Counted from the stretch's first letter, positions 42,351 through 52,103 are shown. The stretch: 64,000 nucleotides of DNA from Arthrobacter sp. TPD3018 (GCA_003075315.1 QDFQ01000001.1:723355-787354); one strand, 5' to 3'. Program-made: numbers and translations. The notes: a model not told the origin generated them from the letters alone.

Positions 42351-45077
42351 TTAGAAGCGGGCGGTGCCTGCAATCGAGAACACGCGGCCGTTCTTGTAGA
42401 TCGACGTCGGTGCGTCCGGCGTGCTGCTGTACTGATAGTAGGTTTCGTCGAGCAGGTTCGCCGCCTGAGCGGTGATCTGCAGGTTCTTGTTGATCGAATA
42501 GCTGATCGACGCATCGAGCTGACGATAGGCGTCAGTGTAGTCCGAGCTCTGCTGGCGGCCGAAGCGATAGAAGTACTTCGAGCGACGGTTGTAGCTGACC
42601 CGCGCCTCGATCGGGCCGTTCTGGTAATAGGGCACGATCGTCACGACGTTGCGCGACAGATAGGGCAGACCGTTCGCGAACGGCGTTTCTGCGTCCGAGA
42701 AGGTGTAGTTGGCCTGGATGCCGAAGCCCCACAGGATGTTGGCGTTGCCCGAGAGCGAGAAGCCCGTAACCTTCGCCTTGCCGCCGTTGACCGGACGCGA
42801 GATCGAATAGGTGAGCGTACGGCCGGTCGCAGTGTTGGTGATGGTGACGTTGTCGTCCACCTGGTTGCCGACATAGTTCGAAATGTCGCGGTAGAAGACT
42901 TCACCCGACAGGAAGCTGCCCGGCGCGAAATACCACTCTGCCGACAGGCCGAAGTTGGTCGCCGCGTAGGGCTTCAGATCAGGATTGCCACCACCGCCGG
43001 TGCGGGTCGTGTCGTCGAGTGACAGCGATCCCGCCAGATCGCTATAGCGTGCGCGGGCGATGACCTTGGCCGCCGAACCGCGGAGAACGACGTTCTCGCC
43101 GGCTTGGAAGATGAGGTTGGCGGCCGGCAAGAAGCGGCTGTCGTCGTTGGTGACCCGCGTCGGGGCGTAGATGCCGCCGCTCTGCGTGAAGAAGTTCGAC
43201 GTGTCGCGGGTGAAGACGTAGCGGCCGCCGACGTTACCGCGGAAGGCACCGCTCTCGAAGTTCGCCTGGACGTAACCCGAGACGATCTTCTCGTTCACCA
43301 GCCAATAGTCGCCCTTCGACAGGCCACGATCGACGTTGAAGTTGCCGTACTTCTGCAGCGCGGCGATGATGCCGTCGCGGCCCAACGTCGCGTAGGGCGT
43401 GCCGTTGCCGGTCGTGCCCAGACCATCATACAGGTCGCTCGGCAGGACATACGACTGGAGATCAGCCAGCGTGTAGTTCTGGTTGGTGTAGATCGCGTTG
43501 CTGTAAGTCGTGTTGCTGTTGTCGTGATCGGCATAGCGCGCACCGAACAGGATCGCGTTGACCGGGCCCCAGGCGACCGGGTGCTTGAAGTTCAGCTCCC
43601 CGAAAATCTCCTTGTCGAGCGTGAAGCCCGACTGGGTGGGGATACCACCGATCTGGCGGCCGAAGAACTTGCGGCCGTCGGGTGCGGTGATGTTCTCACC
43701 ACCGGCGGCGGTGTAGTTGCTCAGCCACTTGCTGGCGTCGCTGGCGGGATACTGCCAGTCCACGATCGTGTTGCGGCCGTTGGCGCCCGCGGTGAAGCCC
43801 TGCTGCGTACGGAAATCGAGCAGATATTCGGGGTTCTTGCCGCCGCTGGCGCGGGTGCCGCCGACATTGCCGGTGACTTCCCACTCGCCCGGCTTCCAGT
43901 CGATCAGCAGCGCGACGCTGTCGTTCTTGACGCGGGTGCGGCGGTAGTTCGTGTCGAGCTGGCCGGTCGCACCCGTCTGGCCGGCGGGGATGCCGGTGAA
44001 GGTTGCCGAACTCACGACGCCGGGAGAGTTGCCGGTGCCGGGCACATAGGTCGCGGCGGTCAGGCGCGACCCTTCATAGCCGTACGTATATTCGGAGTTC
44101 GAGACGTTGTCGTAATTGCCGCGGATGATGAGCGCGGTCGCCGTCACCGTCAGGTTGTCGGTCGCCTTCGCCTCGATCGCGCCCGAGAAGCCGATGCGCT
44201 GGCGTTCCTGGCGGAAAAATTCGCGGGCGAGGAACGAGGCGTAGCGCGCGTTGCTGAACGCGGTGCGTTCGGCGGTGGTCAGCGCGCTGATCGCCTTGCC
44301 GTTGACGGTGGCCGTGGTGGGCGCGTTGTCGAGCAGCGCCTGACCGGTGCGATACCAATAGCTGGCGACGCCCGCGCGGCTAAGCTGTTCCTTGTCGTAG
44401 TTGATCGCGCCGAGGAAGCCGATCGTCTCGTCGGCGTTCTTCCAGCTGTACAAGGCAGAGCCGCGGAAGCTGCCGCGGTTGGCACGGTCGTTATATTCGT
44501 AGCCGCCGTTCGCGGCGATCGTGCCCGACTTCAGGTCGAGCGGCTTGCGCGTGACGACGTCCACGGTCGCACCGATCGCGCCTTCCTGCAGGCGTGCTTC
44601 GGGCGTCTTGTAGACGATCGCCGAGCTGATGATCGTTGGCGACAGCAGCGAATAGTTGAAGGTGCGGCTCGAACGATCCGAGGGATTGCCGCCCCAATCG
44701 GCCGAGGCGACCGAGTGCCCGTCGATCAGCAGACGGTTGAGGGCGGGCTCGACGCCGGCGATCGAGAGCTGTTCGCCTTCGCCGAACTGGCGGTCGACGG
44801 TGACGCCGGGCAGGCGGGCAAGCGAGTCGGCTACGTTGCTGTCGGGCAGCTTGCCGACGTCTTCGGCGCTGATGACGTCAACGATCGAGTCGGCGCGGCG
44901 CTTGATCGCGATCGCGTCTTGGAGGCTCTTGCGGTAGCCGGTGACGACGATGTCGTCGGACGAGCCGGCCGTGGTAGCGCTGCTGCTCTGGGCGGCGGCG
45001 GTCACATCCTGTGCGTGGGCGGTGCCAGCGACGCTGACGAGCGCGGTGGTCACAAAGATCATGTGGCGAAGGCGCAT
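42351..45077 (-). CDS. TonB-dependent receptor (Xanthomonas/Caulobacter carbohydrate type)
   Basis: A 908-residue outer-membrane receptor of the TonB-Xanth-Caul class, often used for sugar polymers. After a Sec signal (MRLRHMIFVTTALVSVAGTAHA) the TonB-box-like segment SSDDIVVTGYRKSLQDAI is followed by the plug motif ISAEDVGKLPDSNVADSLAR, the usual class signature. The barrel ends IYKNGRVFSIAGTARF, terminating in Phe. The ATG at 45075-45077 follows AAGGAC at 6 bases; an upstream ATG would add 37 residues before the signal. Context suggests it imports GlcNAc-containing oligosaccharides or N-glycans. Confidence 0.93.
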   Translation of the reverse strand: MRLRHMIFVTTALVSVAGTAHAQDVTAAAQSSSATTAGSSDDIVVTGYRKSLQDAIAIKRRADSIVDVISAEDVGKLPDSNVADSLARLPGVTVDRQFGEGEQLSIAGVEPALNRLLIDGHSVASADWGGNPSDRSSRTFNYSLLSPTIISSAIVYKTPEARLQEGAIGATVDVVTRKPLDLKSGTIAANGGYEYNDRANRGSFRGSALYSWKNADETIGFLGAINYDKEQLSRAGVASYWYRTGQALLDNAPTTATVNGKAISALTTAERTAFSNARYASFLAREFFRQERQRIGFSGAIEAKATDNLTVTATALIIRGNYDNVSNSEYTYGYEGSRLTAATYVPGTGNSPGVVSSATFTGIPAGQTGATGQLDTNYRRTRVKNDSVALLIDWKPGEWEVTGNVGGTRASGGKNPEYLLDFRTQQGFTAGANGRNTIVDWQYPASDASKWLSNYTAAGGENITAPDGRKFFGRQIGGIPTQSGFTLDKEIFGELNFKHPVAWGPVNAILFGARYADHDNSNTTYSNAIYTNQNYTLADLQSYVLPSDLYDGLGTTGNGTPYATLGRDGIIAALQKYGNFNVDRGLSKGDYWLVNEKIVSGYVQANFESGAFRGNVGGRYVFTRDTSNFFTQSGGIYAPTRVTNDDSRFLPAANLIFQAGENVVLRGSAAKVIARARYSDLAGSLSLDDTTRTGGGGNPDLKPYAATNFGLSAEWYFAPGSFLSGEVFYRDISNYVGNQVDDNVTITNTATGRTLTYSISRPVNGGKAKVTGFSLSGNANILWGFGIQANYTFSDAETPFANGLPYLSRNVVTIVPYYQNGPIEARVSYNRRSKYFYRFGRQQSSDYTDAYRQLDASISYSINKNLQITAQAANLLDETYYQYSSTPDAPTSIYKNGRVFSIAGTARF

Positions 45078-45343
45078 GTTTATTGTCCTTGTCGGAACAC
45101 GCCCGGCCGCATGCCCCCCCCATTCCCAGCTGCCGCAAAGCCGGCGACAGTGCAGCCACGGCGAAACAGTTACGCGTTTCCTGCTCATTGCTGCTGCATT
45201 GCTACATATCCAATAAAGCCCAAATGGTATATATAAAAACTGTCACATTTATTTTGGTAGGGTAGCTGACCTATTGTGTCGTTTCGCTCTCGTGCGATCA
45301 GTCGGTTAGGGTGAAATGTCGTTCCCATGGAGATTTCGGGGTG
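45078..45343. promoter_or_regulatory. Divergent control region between receptor and cutC/nag genes
   Basis: This 266-base gap contains a strikingly AT-rich block at about 45200-45260 (including GGTATATATAAAAA at 45223 onward) in otherwise very GC-rich DNA, presumably the divergent promoters. GGTAT half-sites also occur upstream of GH20 (42200 onward) and of the EIIA-HPr-EI gene (52109 onward), possibly the GntR binding motif; this is tentative. Confidence 0.4.
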
Positions 45344-46114
45344 ATGGTATCGCAAACAAACGAGCGTCCCCGAGTCGCGCTGGAAATTTGCGTCGAGTCG
45401 GCGGCCGGAGCGGCGGCGGCGATCGCAGGGGGATGTGATCGGATCGAGCTGTGCAGCGCGCTCGCGCTCGGTGGGCTGACGCCGTCGGCCGGGCTGGTCG
45501 AGCAGGTGCTGGCGCTGGCGGCCCCGGCCGGCGTGCCGGTGCGGGCGATGGTGCGGCCCCGGGCGGGTGGCTTCGACTATGACGCCGAGGATATGGCGCT
45601 GGCGTTGGCCGAGGCTCGTGCCTTGGTCGCGGCCGGGGTGCAGGGGTTGGTGTTCGGTGCGACCGCAGGGGCAAAACTCGCGGAGCAGGACATGCGGGCT
45701 TGGATCGCGGGGCTTGGCGAGGATCGCCCGCCGCTTACCTTGCACCGGGCGATCGACGTCGTGGCGGACCCGGTGGCGGCGGTCGATGTGGCGGTCGCCT
45801 TGGGCTTCGACCATGTGCTGACCTCTGGTGGCGCGCGTACCGCGATGGAGGGGGCGGCGACGATCGCGGCGATGGTGGCGCGTGCGGCGGGGCGCTGCAC
45901 GATCATGGCGGGGGCGGGGGTAGCGGCCGACACGGCGGGCGCGCTGTTGGATGCGACCAATGCGGGCGCCCTGCATGGTTCGGCGAGCGACCCGGCGCCG
46001 GCCGTGGAGCAGGATCGCTTTGGCTTCGGTCCGCTGCCACGCCAGACCAATGCCAATAGAGTCGCAGCACTGCGACAGGTGATTGACGACAAGTCCAATC
46101 TAAGACAATTGTAG
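45344..46114 (+). CDS. cutC: CutC family protein (TIM barrel)
   Basis: A 256-residue protein of the CutC family. Marks are VALEICVESAAGAAAAIAGG, DRIELCSALALGGLTPSAG, VRAMVRPRAGGFDYDAED and FDHVLTSGGARTAMEG. CutC was named for copper sensitivity in E. coli, but that phenotype was later attributed to the small RNA MicL encoded in the gene's 3' region, leaving the protein's role open. Here it heads the GlcNAc operon, which points to a sugar-related job. The ATG at 45344 or the GTG one codon before it is the likely start (GGAG upstream); a GTG at 45311 would add 11 residues. Confidence 0.9.
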   Translation: MVSQTNERPRVALEICVESAAGAAAAIAGGCDRIELCSALALGGLTPSAGLVEQVLALAAPAGVPVRAMVRPRAGGFDYDAEDMALALAEARALVAAGVQGLVFGATAGAKLAEQDMRAWIAGLGEDRPPLTLHRAIDVVADPVAAVDVAVALGFDHVLTSGGARTAMEGAATIAAMVARAAGRCTIMAGAGVAADTAGALLDATNAGALHGSASDPAPAVEQDRFGFGPLPRQTNANRVAALRQVIDDKSNLRQL

Positions 46115-46192
46115 CGCAAGGTGCCACTGGCGCCGGTCCGCGTAGCGTGGCACGCCTGATGCCGAAGACGCTTGCGGAAAAGGGGATCGACG

Positions 46193-46930
46193 ATGAGTTT
46201 CATGAGCAAGGTGGGGCGGTTTCGCGCTGAAAATCCCTCGCCGCTCTATCTCCAGCTGCAACAGCTGATCCGTGACGCGATCGCCACGGACGTCATCACG
46301 CGCGGCGATGCGATCCCCGCGGAGCGCGATCTGGCGGTCGAATATGGCGTGTCGCGCATCACCGTCCGCAAGGCGATCGAGGGGCTGGTCGAGGAAGGCC
46401 TGCTGACCCGCCGCCGCGGCGCGGGGACGTTCGTTGCGGGGCGCGTCGAGAAGAATTTCAGCAAATTGTCGTCCTTCTCGGAAGATATGGTGGCGCGCGG
46501 GCGCGTGCCGTCGAGTGCGTGGATTTCGCGCGCGGCCGGCATTGTGTCGCCTGAGGAATCGATGGCGCTGGCGCTGTCGCCCAGCGCGCCGGTCTATCGC
46601 TTCCAGCGCCTGCGCTTTGCCGACGAGGTGCCGATGGCGCTGGAGCTGTCGACGATCGCCGGCTTCTGCCTGCCGTCGGTCGATGCGGTTGATGCCTCGC
46701 TGTACACGGCGCTGACCGAGGCAGGGCATCGCCCGGTGCGCGCGTTGCAGCGGCTGCGCGCGGTGCCGTTCGGTGGCGACCATGCGCGCATGCTGGGCGT
46801 CGATCCCGGCTCGCCCGGGCTGCTGATCGAGCGGCGCGCCTTTCTGCGCGACGGCCGTGCGGTCGAATTCACCCGATCCTATTACCGCGGCGACAGCTAC
46901 GATTTCGTGGCTGAACTCGCCGACACCTGA
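46193..46930 (+). CDS. nagR: GntR/HutC-family regulator, NagR-like
   Basis: A 245-residue repressor. The N-terminal winged helix contains PLYLQLQQLIRDAIATDV, the recognition helix region YGVSRITVRKAIEGLVEEGL and the wing RRRGAGTFV. The C-terminal UTRA domain binds the effector, including FSEDMVARGRVPSSAWISR and the ending EFTRSYYRGDSYDF. By position it should sense GlcNAc-6-P or glucosamine-6-P and control this locus, as NagR/DasR/YvoA proteins do. The ATG follows AAAAGGGGA; a TTG start 21 bases upstream is less likely. Confidence 0.9.
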   Translation: MSFMSKVGRFRAENPSPLYLQLQQLIRDAIATDVITRGDAIPAERDLAVEYGVSRITVRKAIEGLVEEGLLTRRRGAGTFVAGRVEKNFSKLSSFSEDMVARGRVPSSAWISRAAGIVSPEESMALALSPSAPVYRFQRLRFADEVPMALELSTIAGFCLPSVDAVDASLYTALTEAGHRPVRALQRLRAVPFGGDHARMLGVDPGSPGLLIERRAFLRDGRAVEFTRSYYRGDSYDFVAELADT

Positions 46931-46953
46931 TCCTTAGCGAAGGGCGCCTTGCT

Positions 46954-48003
46954 GTGACGACGGATACGATGACGGACACGACGATCGGCACGACGCTGAT
47001 GCGCGCCGAGACGCTGGAGGCGGGGGCGACCGTCGCGCGGCTGGTGGCGCGCAATGCCGAGGCGCTGCGCGCGCTGGGCGAGCGCCTGCGCGCGAACGCG
47101 CCCGACGTCGTCGTCACCTGCGCCCGCGGGTCGTCGGATCATGCCGCGACCTATGGCAAGTATCTGATCGAGACGATGGTCGGCGTGCCGGTCGCGTCGG
47201 CGGCGCCGTCGGTGGTGTCGCTGTTCGATGCGCCGGTGTCGACGCGTCGGGCGCTATGCATCGCGATCTCGCAGTCGGGCCGCAGCCCGGACCTGCTGGC
47301 GACGGTCGAGGCGCATGCCAAGGCGGGGGCGGAGGTCGTCGCGCTGGTGAACGACGAAACGTCGCCGCTCGCCGAGATGGCGGATACGCTGCTCGCGCTG
47401 TCGGCGGGGCCGGAGAAGTCGGTCGCGGCCACCAAGTCGTGCATCGCGGCGATGGCAGGGCTGGCGGCGCTGGTCGCGGCATGGTCGGGCGACGAGGCGC
47501 TGAAGGCTGCGGTCGCGGCGCTGCCCGAACAACTCGATGCGGCGGTGAAGCTCGACTGGAGTGCGGGCGTGGGCGTGCTCGCCGAGGCCAAGCAGATGTT
47601 CGTGATCGGTCGGGGCTATGGCTTCGGCGTGGCGCAGGAATGCGCGCTGAAGCTGAAGGAAACCTGCCAGTTGCAGGCCGAACCGTTCAGCGCCGCCGAG
47701 GTCCGCCATGGGCCGATGGCGATCGTCGGCGAAGGCTATCCGGTGCTGGCGCTCGCCACGTCCGATGCCGCGGGCGACGACGTGATGGCGGTGGTCGAGA
47801 CGTTCCGCGAGCGCGGTGCGGCGGTGCTCGCGGCGCATGCGGGTGATGCGTCCGCCAACCTGCCGGCGCTCGACGCGCATCCGGCGGTGCAGCCGATCCT
47901 GATGCTGGCGAGCTTCTATGGTCTGGCGGAGGCGCTGTCGCGGCATCGCGGGCTCGATCCCGATTCGCCGCCGCATCTCGCCAAGGTGACGCGCACGCTA
48001 TGA
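46954..48003 (+). CDS. nagB-II: Glucosamine-6-phosphate deaminase, SIS-domain type (NagB-II)
   Basis: A 349-residue protein with two SIS domains, like the isomerase half of GlmS but without the glutaminase half. Marks are TCARGSSDHAATYGKYLIE, LCIAISQSGRSPDLLATVE, KSVAATKSCIAAMAGLAAL and ALKLKETCQLQAEPFSAAEV. This form replaces classical NagB in many alphaproteobacteria and Shewanella, converting glucosamine-6-P to fructose-6-P and ammonia. The GTG start lies 23 bases after nagR, and the stop overlaps nagA by ATGA. The alternative, a GlmS-like isomerase with another amino donor, is less likely in this setting. Confidence 0.9.
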   Translation: MTTDTMTDTTIGTTLMRAETLEAGATVARLVARNAEALRALGERLRANAPDVVVTCARGSSDHAATYGKYLIETMVGVPVASAAPSVVSLFDAPVSTRRALCIAISQSGRSPDLLATVEAHAKAGAEVVALVNDETSPLAEMADTLLALSAGPEKSVAATKSCIAAMAGLAALVAAWSGDEALKAAVAALPEQLDAAVKLDWSAGVGVLAEAKQMFVIGRGYGFGVAQECALKLKETCQLQAEPFSAAEVRHGPMAIVGEGYPVLALATSDAAGDDVMAVVETFRERGAAVLAAHAGDASANLPALDAHPAVQPILMLASFYGLAEALSRHRGLDPDSPPHLAKVTRTL

Positions 48004-49175
48004 GCACCGCCCATCGCTTCACCAACGGCCACGTCGTGGTCGGCGATGCCGTGTGGCGCGGCGCCGAGATCGTCGTCACCGGTGACCGGATCGCAAGCAT
48101 CCGCCCGCTCGATGGCGCGGCGGCGGATGCGGTCGACCTGGAGGGGGGCTGGGTGATGCCCGGCTTCATCGACACGCAGGTCAACGGCGGCGGCGGCGTG
48201 CTGCTGAACGACGAGCCGACCGTCGAGGGCGTGCGCGCCATCGCCGCGGCGCATGCGCGCTATGGCACCACTGCGCTGATGCCGACGCTGATCAGCGACA
48301 CGCCCGACCGGATCGCGCTGGCGCTGGATGCCGTCGATCAGGCGATCGGGGCGGGCGTACCGGGCGTCGTCGGCGTGCATATCGAGGGGCCGTTCCTGAA
48401 CGTTGCGCGCAAAGGCATCCACGACGCCGGGCGCTTCCGCCTGCTCGATGAAGAGATGGTCGCGCTGCTCGCCAAGCCGCGGCGGGGCGTGACGATGGTC
48501 ACGATCGCGCCCGAACTCGCGAACATCGAGCATATCCGCCGGTTGGCGGAAGCTGGCGTGCGCGTCAGCGCAGGCCATACCGAAGTGCCCTATGACACGG
48601 CGCTCGCGGCGTTCGATGCGGGGCTGACGGGAATCACGCATCTGTTCAACGCGATGCCGGCGATGGTGCAGCGGACGCCCGGTCTGGTCGGCGCGGCGCT
48701 CGACGATCCGCGGCCGTGGTGCGGGCTGATCGTCGATGGCGTGCATGTCGCGCCCGCCGTGCTGCGGATCGCGATCCGGGCGCGCGGGCCGGATCGGATG
48801 ATGCTCGTTACCGACGCCATGTCCTCGGTCGGTGCGGAGCATAAGGATTTCGTGCTGCAAGGGCGCCAGATCCGCGTGGCGGATGGCATCTGCGCGTATG
48901 AGGACGGCACGCTCGCCGGATCGGACCTCGACATGGCGACCGCGGTGGCCAATGCGATGGGCATGCTGGGGCTGGAGCCGGCGGTCGCGGCGCGCATGGC
49001 GGCGGGCAATCCCGCAGCCTTCCTGGGGCTGGAGGCGGAGCGGGGCACGCTCGCCGCCGGACTGCGGGCGGACTGGGCGCGACTGACCGCGGCGATGGCG
49101 CCGGTCGAGACGGTGATCGGCGGTGTCGCGGTGCCGGGCGCCGCAGCGAAAGAGCATGAGGTAGTGGACGCATGA
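48000..49175 (+). CDS. nagA: N-acetylglucosamine-6-phosphate deacetylase
   Basis: A 391-residue amidohydrolase that removes the acetyl group from GlcNAc-6-P in the cytoplasm. Marks are GGWVMPGFIDTQVNGGGGV, the metal-site Glu in GVHIEGPFLN, His in SAGHTEVPYD and THLFNAMPAM, and the catalytic Asp in MLVTDAMSSVG. The second nag step after PTS uptake. Both ends overlap neighbours by ATGA. Confidence 0.96.
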   Translation: MSTAHRFTNGHVVVGDAVWRGAEIVVTGDRIASIRPLDGAAADAVDLEGGWVMPGFIDTQVNGGGGVLLNDEPTVEGVRAIAAAHARYGTTALMPTLISDTPDRIALALDAVDQAIGAGVPGVVGVHIEGPFLNVARKGIHDAGRFRLLDEEMVALLAKPRRGVTMVTIAPELANIEHIRRLAEAGVRVSAGHTEVPYDTALAAFDAGLTGITHLFNAMPAMVQRTPGLVGAALDDPRPWCGLIVDGVHVAPAVLRIAIRARGPDRMMLVTDAMSSVGAEHKDFVLQGRQIRVADGICAYEDGTLAGSDLDMATAVANAMGMLGLEPAVAARMAAGNPAAFLGLEAERGTLAAGLRADWARLTAAMAPVETVIGGVAVPGAAAKEHEVVDA

Positions 49176-52084
49176 CGATCGACCGGCGGCAGCTTCTCGG
49201 ATCCGCCGCCGGTGCCGGCCTGACATTGGGTTTGTCGGCGGGAGTGCCCGCCATCGCCTCCGCCAGGAGCGCGACCGGCTATGGCGCGTTGCCGATGCCG
49301 CTGCCGACCGACCGGCTGCCCGATCCGCTGCCGGTGATCGATCCGTCGCGGATCGGCTTCGACACGGGCTGGCTGTTCCATGAGGGCGACGTGATCGTGC
49401 CGCCCGCGACGACGCACGAAGAGACGTATTTGCGCGCCAAGGCGGGCAACGCGCGCGGTGCGGCGGCGATGGACTATGACGACAGCGAATGGCGCCCCGT
49501 CACGCTGCCGCACGACTGGGCGAGCTTCCAGCCGTTCGTCGAGACCGCCAATCCGTCGCAGGGCTATCGCCCGCGCGGCATCGGCTGGTATCGCCGCGCC
49601 TTCCGCCTCGATCCCGCCGACGAGGGGCGTTACCTGGAATTGCAGTTCGACGGCATCGCGACCAATGCAACCGTCTGGGTGAACGGCAGTCCGGTCGCGC
49701 ACAATTGGTCGGGCTATAACAGCCTCTACCTCGACATCACGCCGTTCGCGCGGTTCGGGGATGCGCTGAACGTCGTGGCCATCCGCGTCGATGCCGATGC
49801 GATGGAGGGCTGGTGGTACGAAGGTGCCGGCCTGTATCGCCATGCGTGGCTCGCACGCCGCGCGCCGGTGTCGATCGAGACCGATGGCGTGCATTGCGAT
49901 CCCCGCCATGATGGCGGCGACGCCTGGCGCGTGCCGGTGACCGTCACCGCCCGCTCGACCGAGGCGGCACCGGTGAGCGTGCGCGCGGTGGCGAGCCTGG
50001 TCGATCCCGACGGGCGGGTCGTGGCGACTGCCACGAGCGCGCCCATGGTGGTGCCACCGCTCGACACTGCGGAGCTGACGACGGCGCTGAACATCGCGCG
50101 TCCGCAGCGCTGGTCGGTCGAGACGCCGACGCTCTACACGGTGGCGGTGGCTCTGGAGCGCGATGGCAAGAGCGTCGACACGCGGCGGGTGCAGGTGGGC
50201 TTCCGCACGATCCGCTTCGACGCAGACCAAGGGCTGTTCATCAACGACCAGCACATCAAGCTGAAGGGCGTGTGCCTGCACCTCGATCATGCCGGCGTCG
50301 GCACGGCGGTGCCCGACACGCTGCTGATGTGGCGGCTGGAGCGGATGAAGGAGCTGGGCTGCAACGCGATCCGGTGTTCGCACAACGCGCCTGCCACGGC
50401 CTTCCTGCAACTCTGCGACCGGATGGGGTTCCTCGTCATGGACGAGAACCGCAACTTCAATCCCTCGCCCGATTATATGGCACAGCTGGAATGGCTGGTG
50501 CGGCGCGACCGCAACCACCCCAGCGTCATCCTGTGGTCGGTGTTCAACGAAGAACCGATGCAGGGCACCGCAGCGGGTGTCGAGATGGTGCGGCGGATGG
50601 AAGCCGCGGTGCGCCGCCTCGACGACAGCCGGCCGGTGACCGCGGCGATGAACGGGTCGTTCTTCAACCCGCACAATGTGTCGAGCGTCGTCGATGTCGT
50701 CGGGTTCAATTATTATCCGGGCGACTACGACAAGTTCCATGCCCTCAACCCCGCCAAGCCGATCACCAGTTCGGAAGATACCAGCGCGTTCATGACGCGC
50801 GGCGCCTTTGCCGATGATGCCGCCGCGCATGTCCTGTCATCGATGGACGATCATGCCGCCGCCTGGGGCGAGACGCATCGCGCCGGCTGGGCGAAGATCG
50901 CGACGCGGCCGTTCGTCGCGGGCGGGTTCGTGTGGACGGGCTTCGACTATCATGGGGAGCCGACCCCCTACGCCTGGCCGACGATCGCGAGCTTCTTCGG
51001 CATCCTCGACCTCTGCGGCTTTCGCAAGACCGCCTATGACATCCACCGCGCCGGCTGGATTGACGATACGCCGGTCGTCGGAATTGCGCCGCACTGGACG
51101 TGGCCGGGCAAGGAAGGCCAGCCGATCAAGCTGCTCGTCATGTCCAATGCCGAACGGATCGTCGTAAAGCTGAACGGCCGGGTCGTCGGCGAGGGGGCGG
51201 TCGACCGGTTGATGGGGAACAGCTTTACATTGCCCTATGCGCCGGGAACGCTGGAGGCGATTGCGTATCGCGGCGGGCGCGAGGTCGCGCGGGCGGGGCA
51301 TGAGACGGCCGGCGCGCCGGTTGCGCTGCGGCTGACCCCGGCGCGGCGGGTGATGGCCGGCGATGGCGAGGACGTGCAACCCGTCACCGTCGATGCGATG
51401 GATGCGAAGGGCCGGCATGTGCCGACCGCGAACCTGCCGGTCGGCTTCGCCATCGAGGGCGCGGCGATCATCGGGCTGGGCAATGGAGATCCCAACAGCC
51501 ACGAATCCGAAAAGGGCGATGCCCGATCGCTGTTCAACGGACTGGCGCAGGTGATCGTGCAGGCGGATGCGGGCGCGCGCGGGGGGATCGTGTTGCGTGC
51601 GACGGCCCCCGGCCTGAAGCCGGCAACGTTGCGGATCGACCGGCTGGCGGCGACGCCGCGGGCGCAGGTGCCGACGGCGTCGATGGTGCGCACGATCGAT
51701 TCGTGGCGTCGCTCGCCGCGACTGAGCGCCAAGCCCGACGCCAGCCTGGCGCCGGCGGACGGTGACAACAACAGCTGGAGCTTCGTCCGCAGCGGGACCG
51801 CGACTCCGCCCGAACCACAGGGTGGCTGGCAGGTCTATCGTGCACGCGTGACGCCGCCCAAGGCGATCGCCGCCAAGGGTGGCCGCATCGCCTTTGCCGC
51901 GGTTGCCGGGCGGGCGGAGCTGTGGGTCGACGGCGTGCGCCTCGTGGACAAGCCCGAGGCAGCGACCGGACCAATTGCAGCCGTCTTTCCGGCTGGCGCT
52001 GGCGAGCGCACTATCGTGCTGATCGCGCAGGCGGATGCGCAGGCGCCGTCGGGAATTGTCGGGCCCGTTGCACTCTCCCGTTGA
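49172..52084 (+). CDS. GH2 beta-galactosidase, Tat-exported
   Basis: A 970-residue family 2 glycosidase. The N-terminal Tat signal is IDRRQLLGSAAGAGLTLG. The sugar-binding domain has WRPVTLPHDWASFQPF and YRPRGIGWYRRAF. The barrel carries KLKGVCLHLDHAGVG, MDENRNFNPSPDYM, the acid/base motif ILWSVFNEEPMQG with Glu460, and the likely nucleophile Glu535 in ITSSEDTSAFM. DUF4982-like and further beta domains complete it. The wording is that of GalA/GalB beta-galactosidases. It overlaps nagA and so belongs to the GlcNAc operon; it could remove beta-galactose from complex N-glycan antennae. A different GH2 specificity (for example beta-glucuronidase) cannot be excluded. Confidence 0.88.
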   Translation: MTIDRRQLLGSAAGAGLTLGLSAGVPAIASARSATGYGALPMPLPTDRLPDPLPVIDPSRIGFDTGWLFHEGDVIVPPATTHEETYLRAKAGNARGAAAMDYDDSEWRPVTLPHDWASFQPFVETANPSQGYRPRGIGWYRRAFRLDPADEGRYLELQFDGIATNATVWVNGSPVAHNWSGYNSLYLDITPFARFGDALNVVAIRVDADAMEGWWYEGAGLYRHAWLARRAPVSIETDGVHCDPRHDGGDAWRVPVTVTARSTEAAPVSVRAVASLVDPDGRVVATATSAPMVVPPLDTAELTTALNIARPQRWSVETPTLYTVAVALERDGKSVDTRRVQVGFRTIRFDADQGLFINDQHIKLKGVCLHLDHAGVGTAVPDTLLMWRLERMKELGCNAIRCSHNAPATAFLQLCDRMGFLVMDENRNFNPSPDYMAQLEWLVRRDRNHPSVILWSVFNEEPMQGTAAGVEMVRRMEAAVRRLDDSRPVTAAMNGSFFNPHNVSSVVDVVGFNYYPGDYDKFHALNPAKPITSSEDTSAFMTRGAFADDAAAHVLSSMDDHAAAWGETHRAGWAKIATRPFVAGGFVWTGFDYHGEPTPYAWPTIASFFGILDLCGFRKTAYDIHRAGWIDDTPVVGIAPHWTWPGKEGQPIKLLVMSNAERIVVKLNGRVVGEGAVDRLMGNSFTLPYAPGTLEAIAYRGGREVARAGHETAGAPVALRLTPARRVMAGDGEDVQPVTVDAMDAKGRHVPTANLPVGFAIEGAAIIGLGNGDPNSHESEKGDARSLFNGLAQVIVQADAGARGGIVLRATAPGLKPATLRIDRLAATPRAQVPTASMVRTIDSWRRSPRLSAKPDASLAPADGDNNSWSFVRSGTATPPEPQGGWQVYRARVTPPKAIAAKGGRIAFAAVAGRAELWVDGVRLVDKPEAATGPIAAVFPAGAGERTIVLIAQADAQAPSGIVGPVALSR

Positions 52085-52103
52085 TGTTACAGATTTACTT
52101 TGC

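Noticed and set aside
46121..46153. GTGCCAC/GTGGCAC inverted repeat between cutC and nagR considered as a terminator
   Set aside because: Seven-base arms with a 19-base gap and no T-run are too weak. The genes are 78 bases apart and probably co-transcribed.
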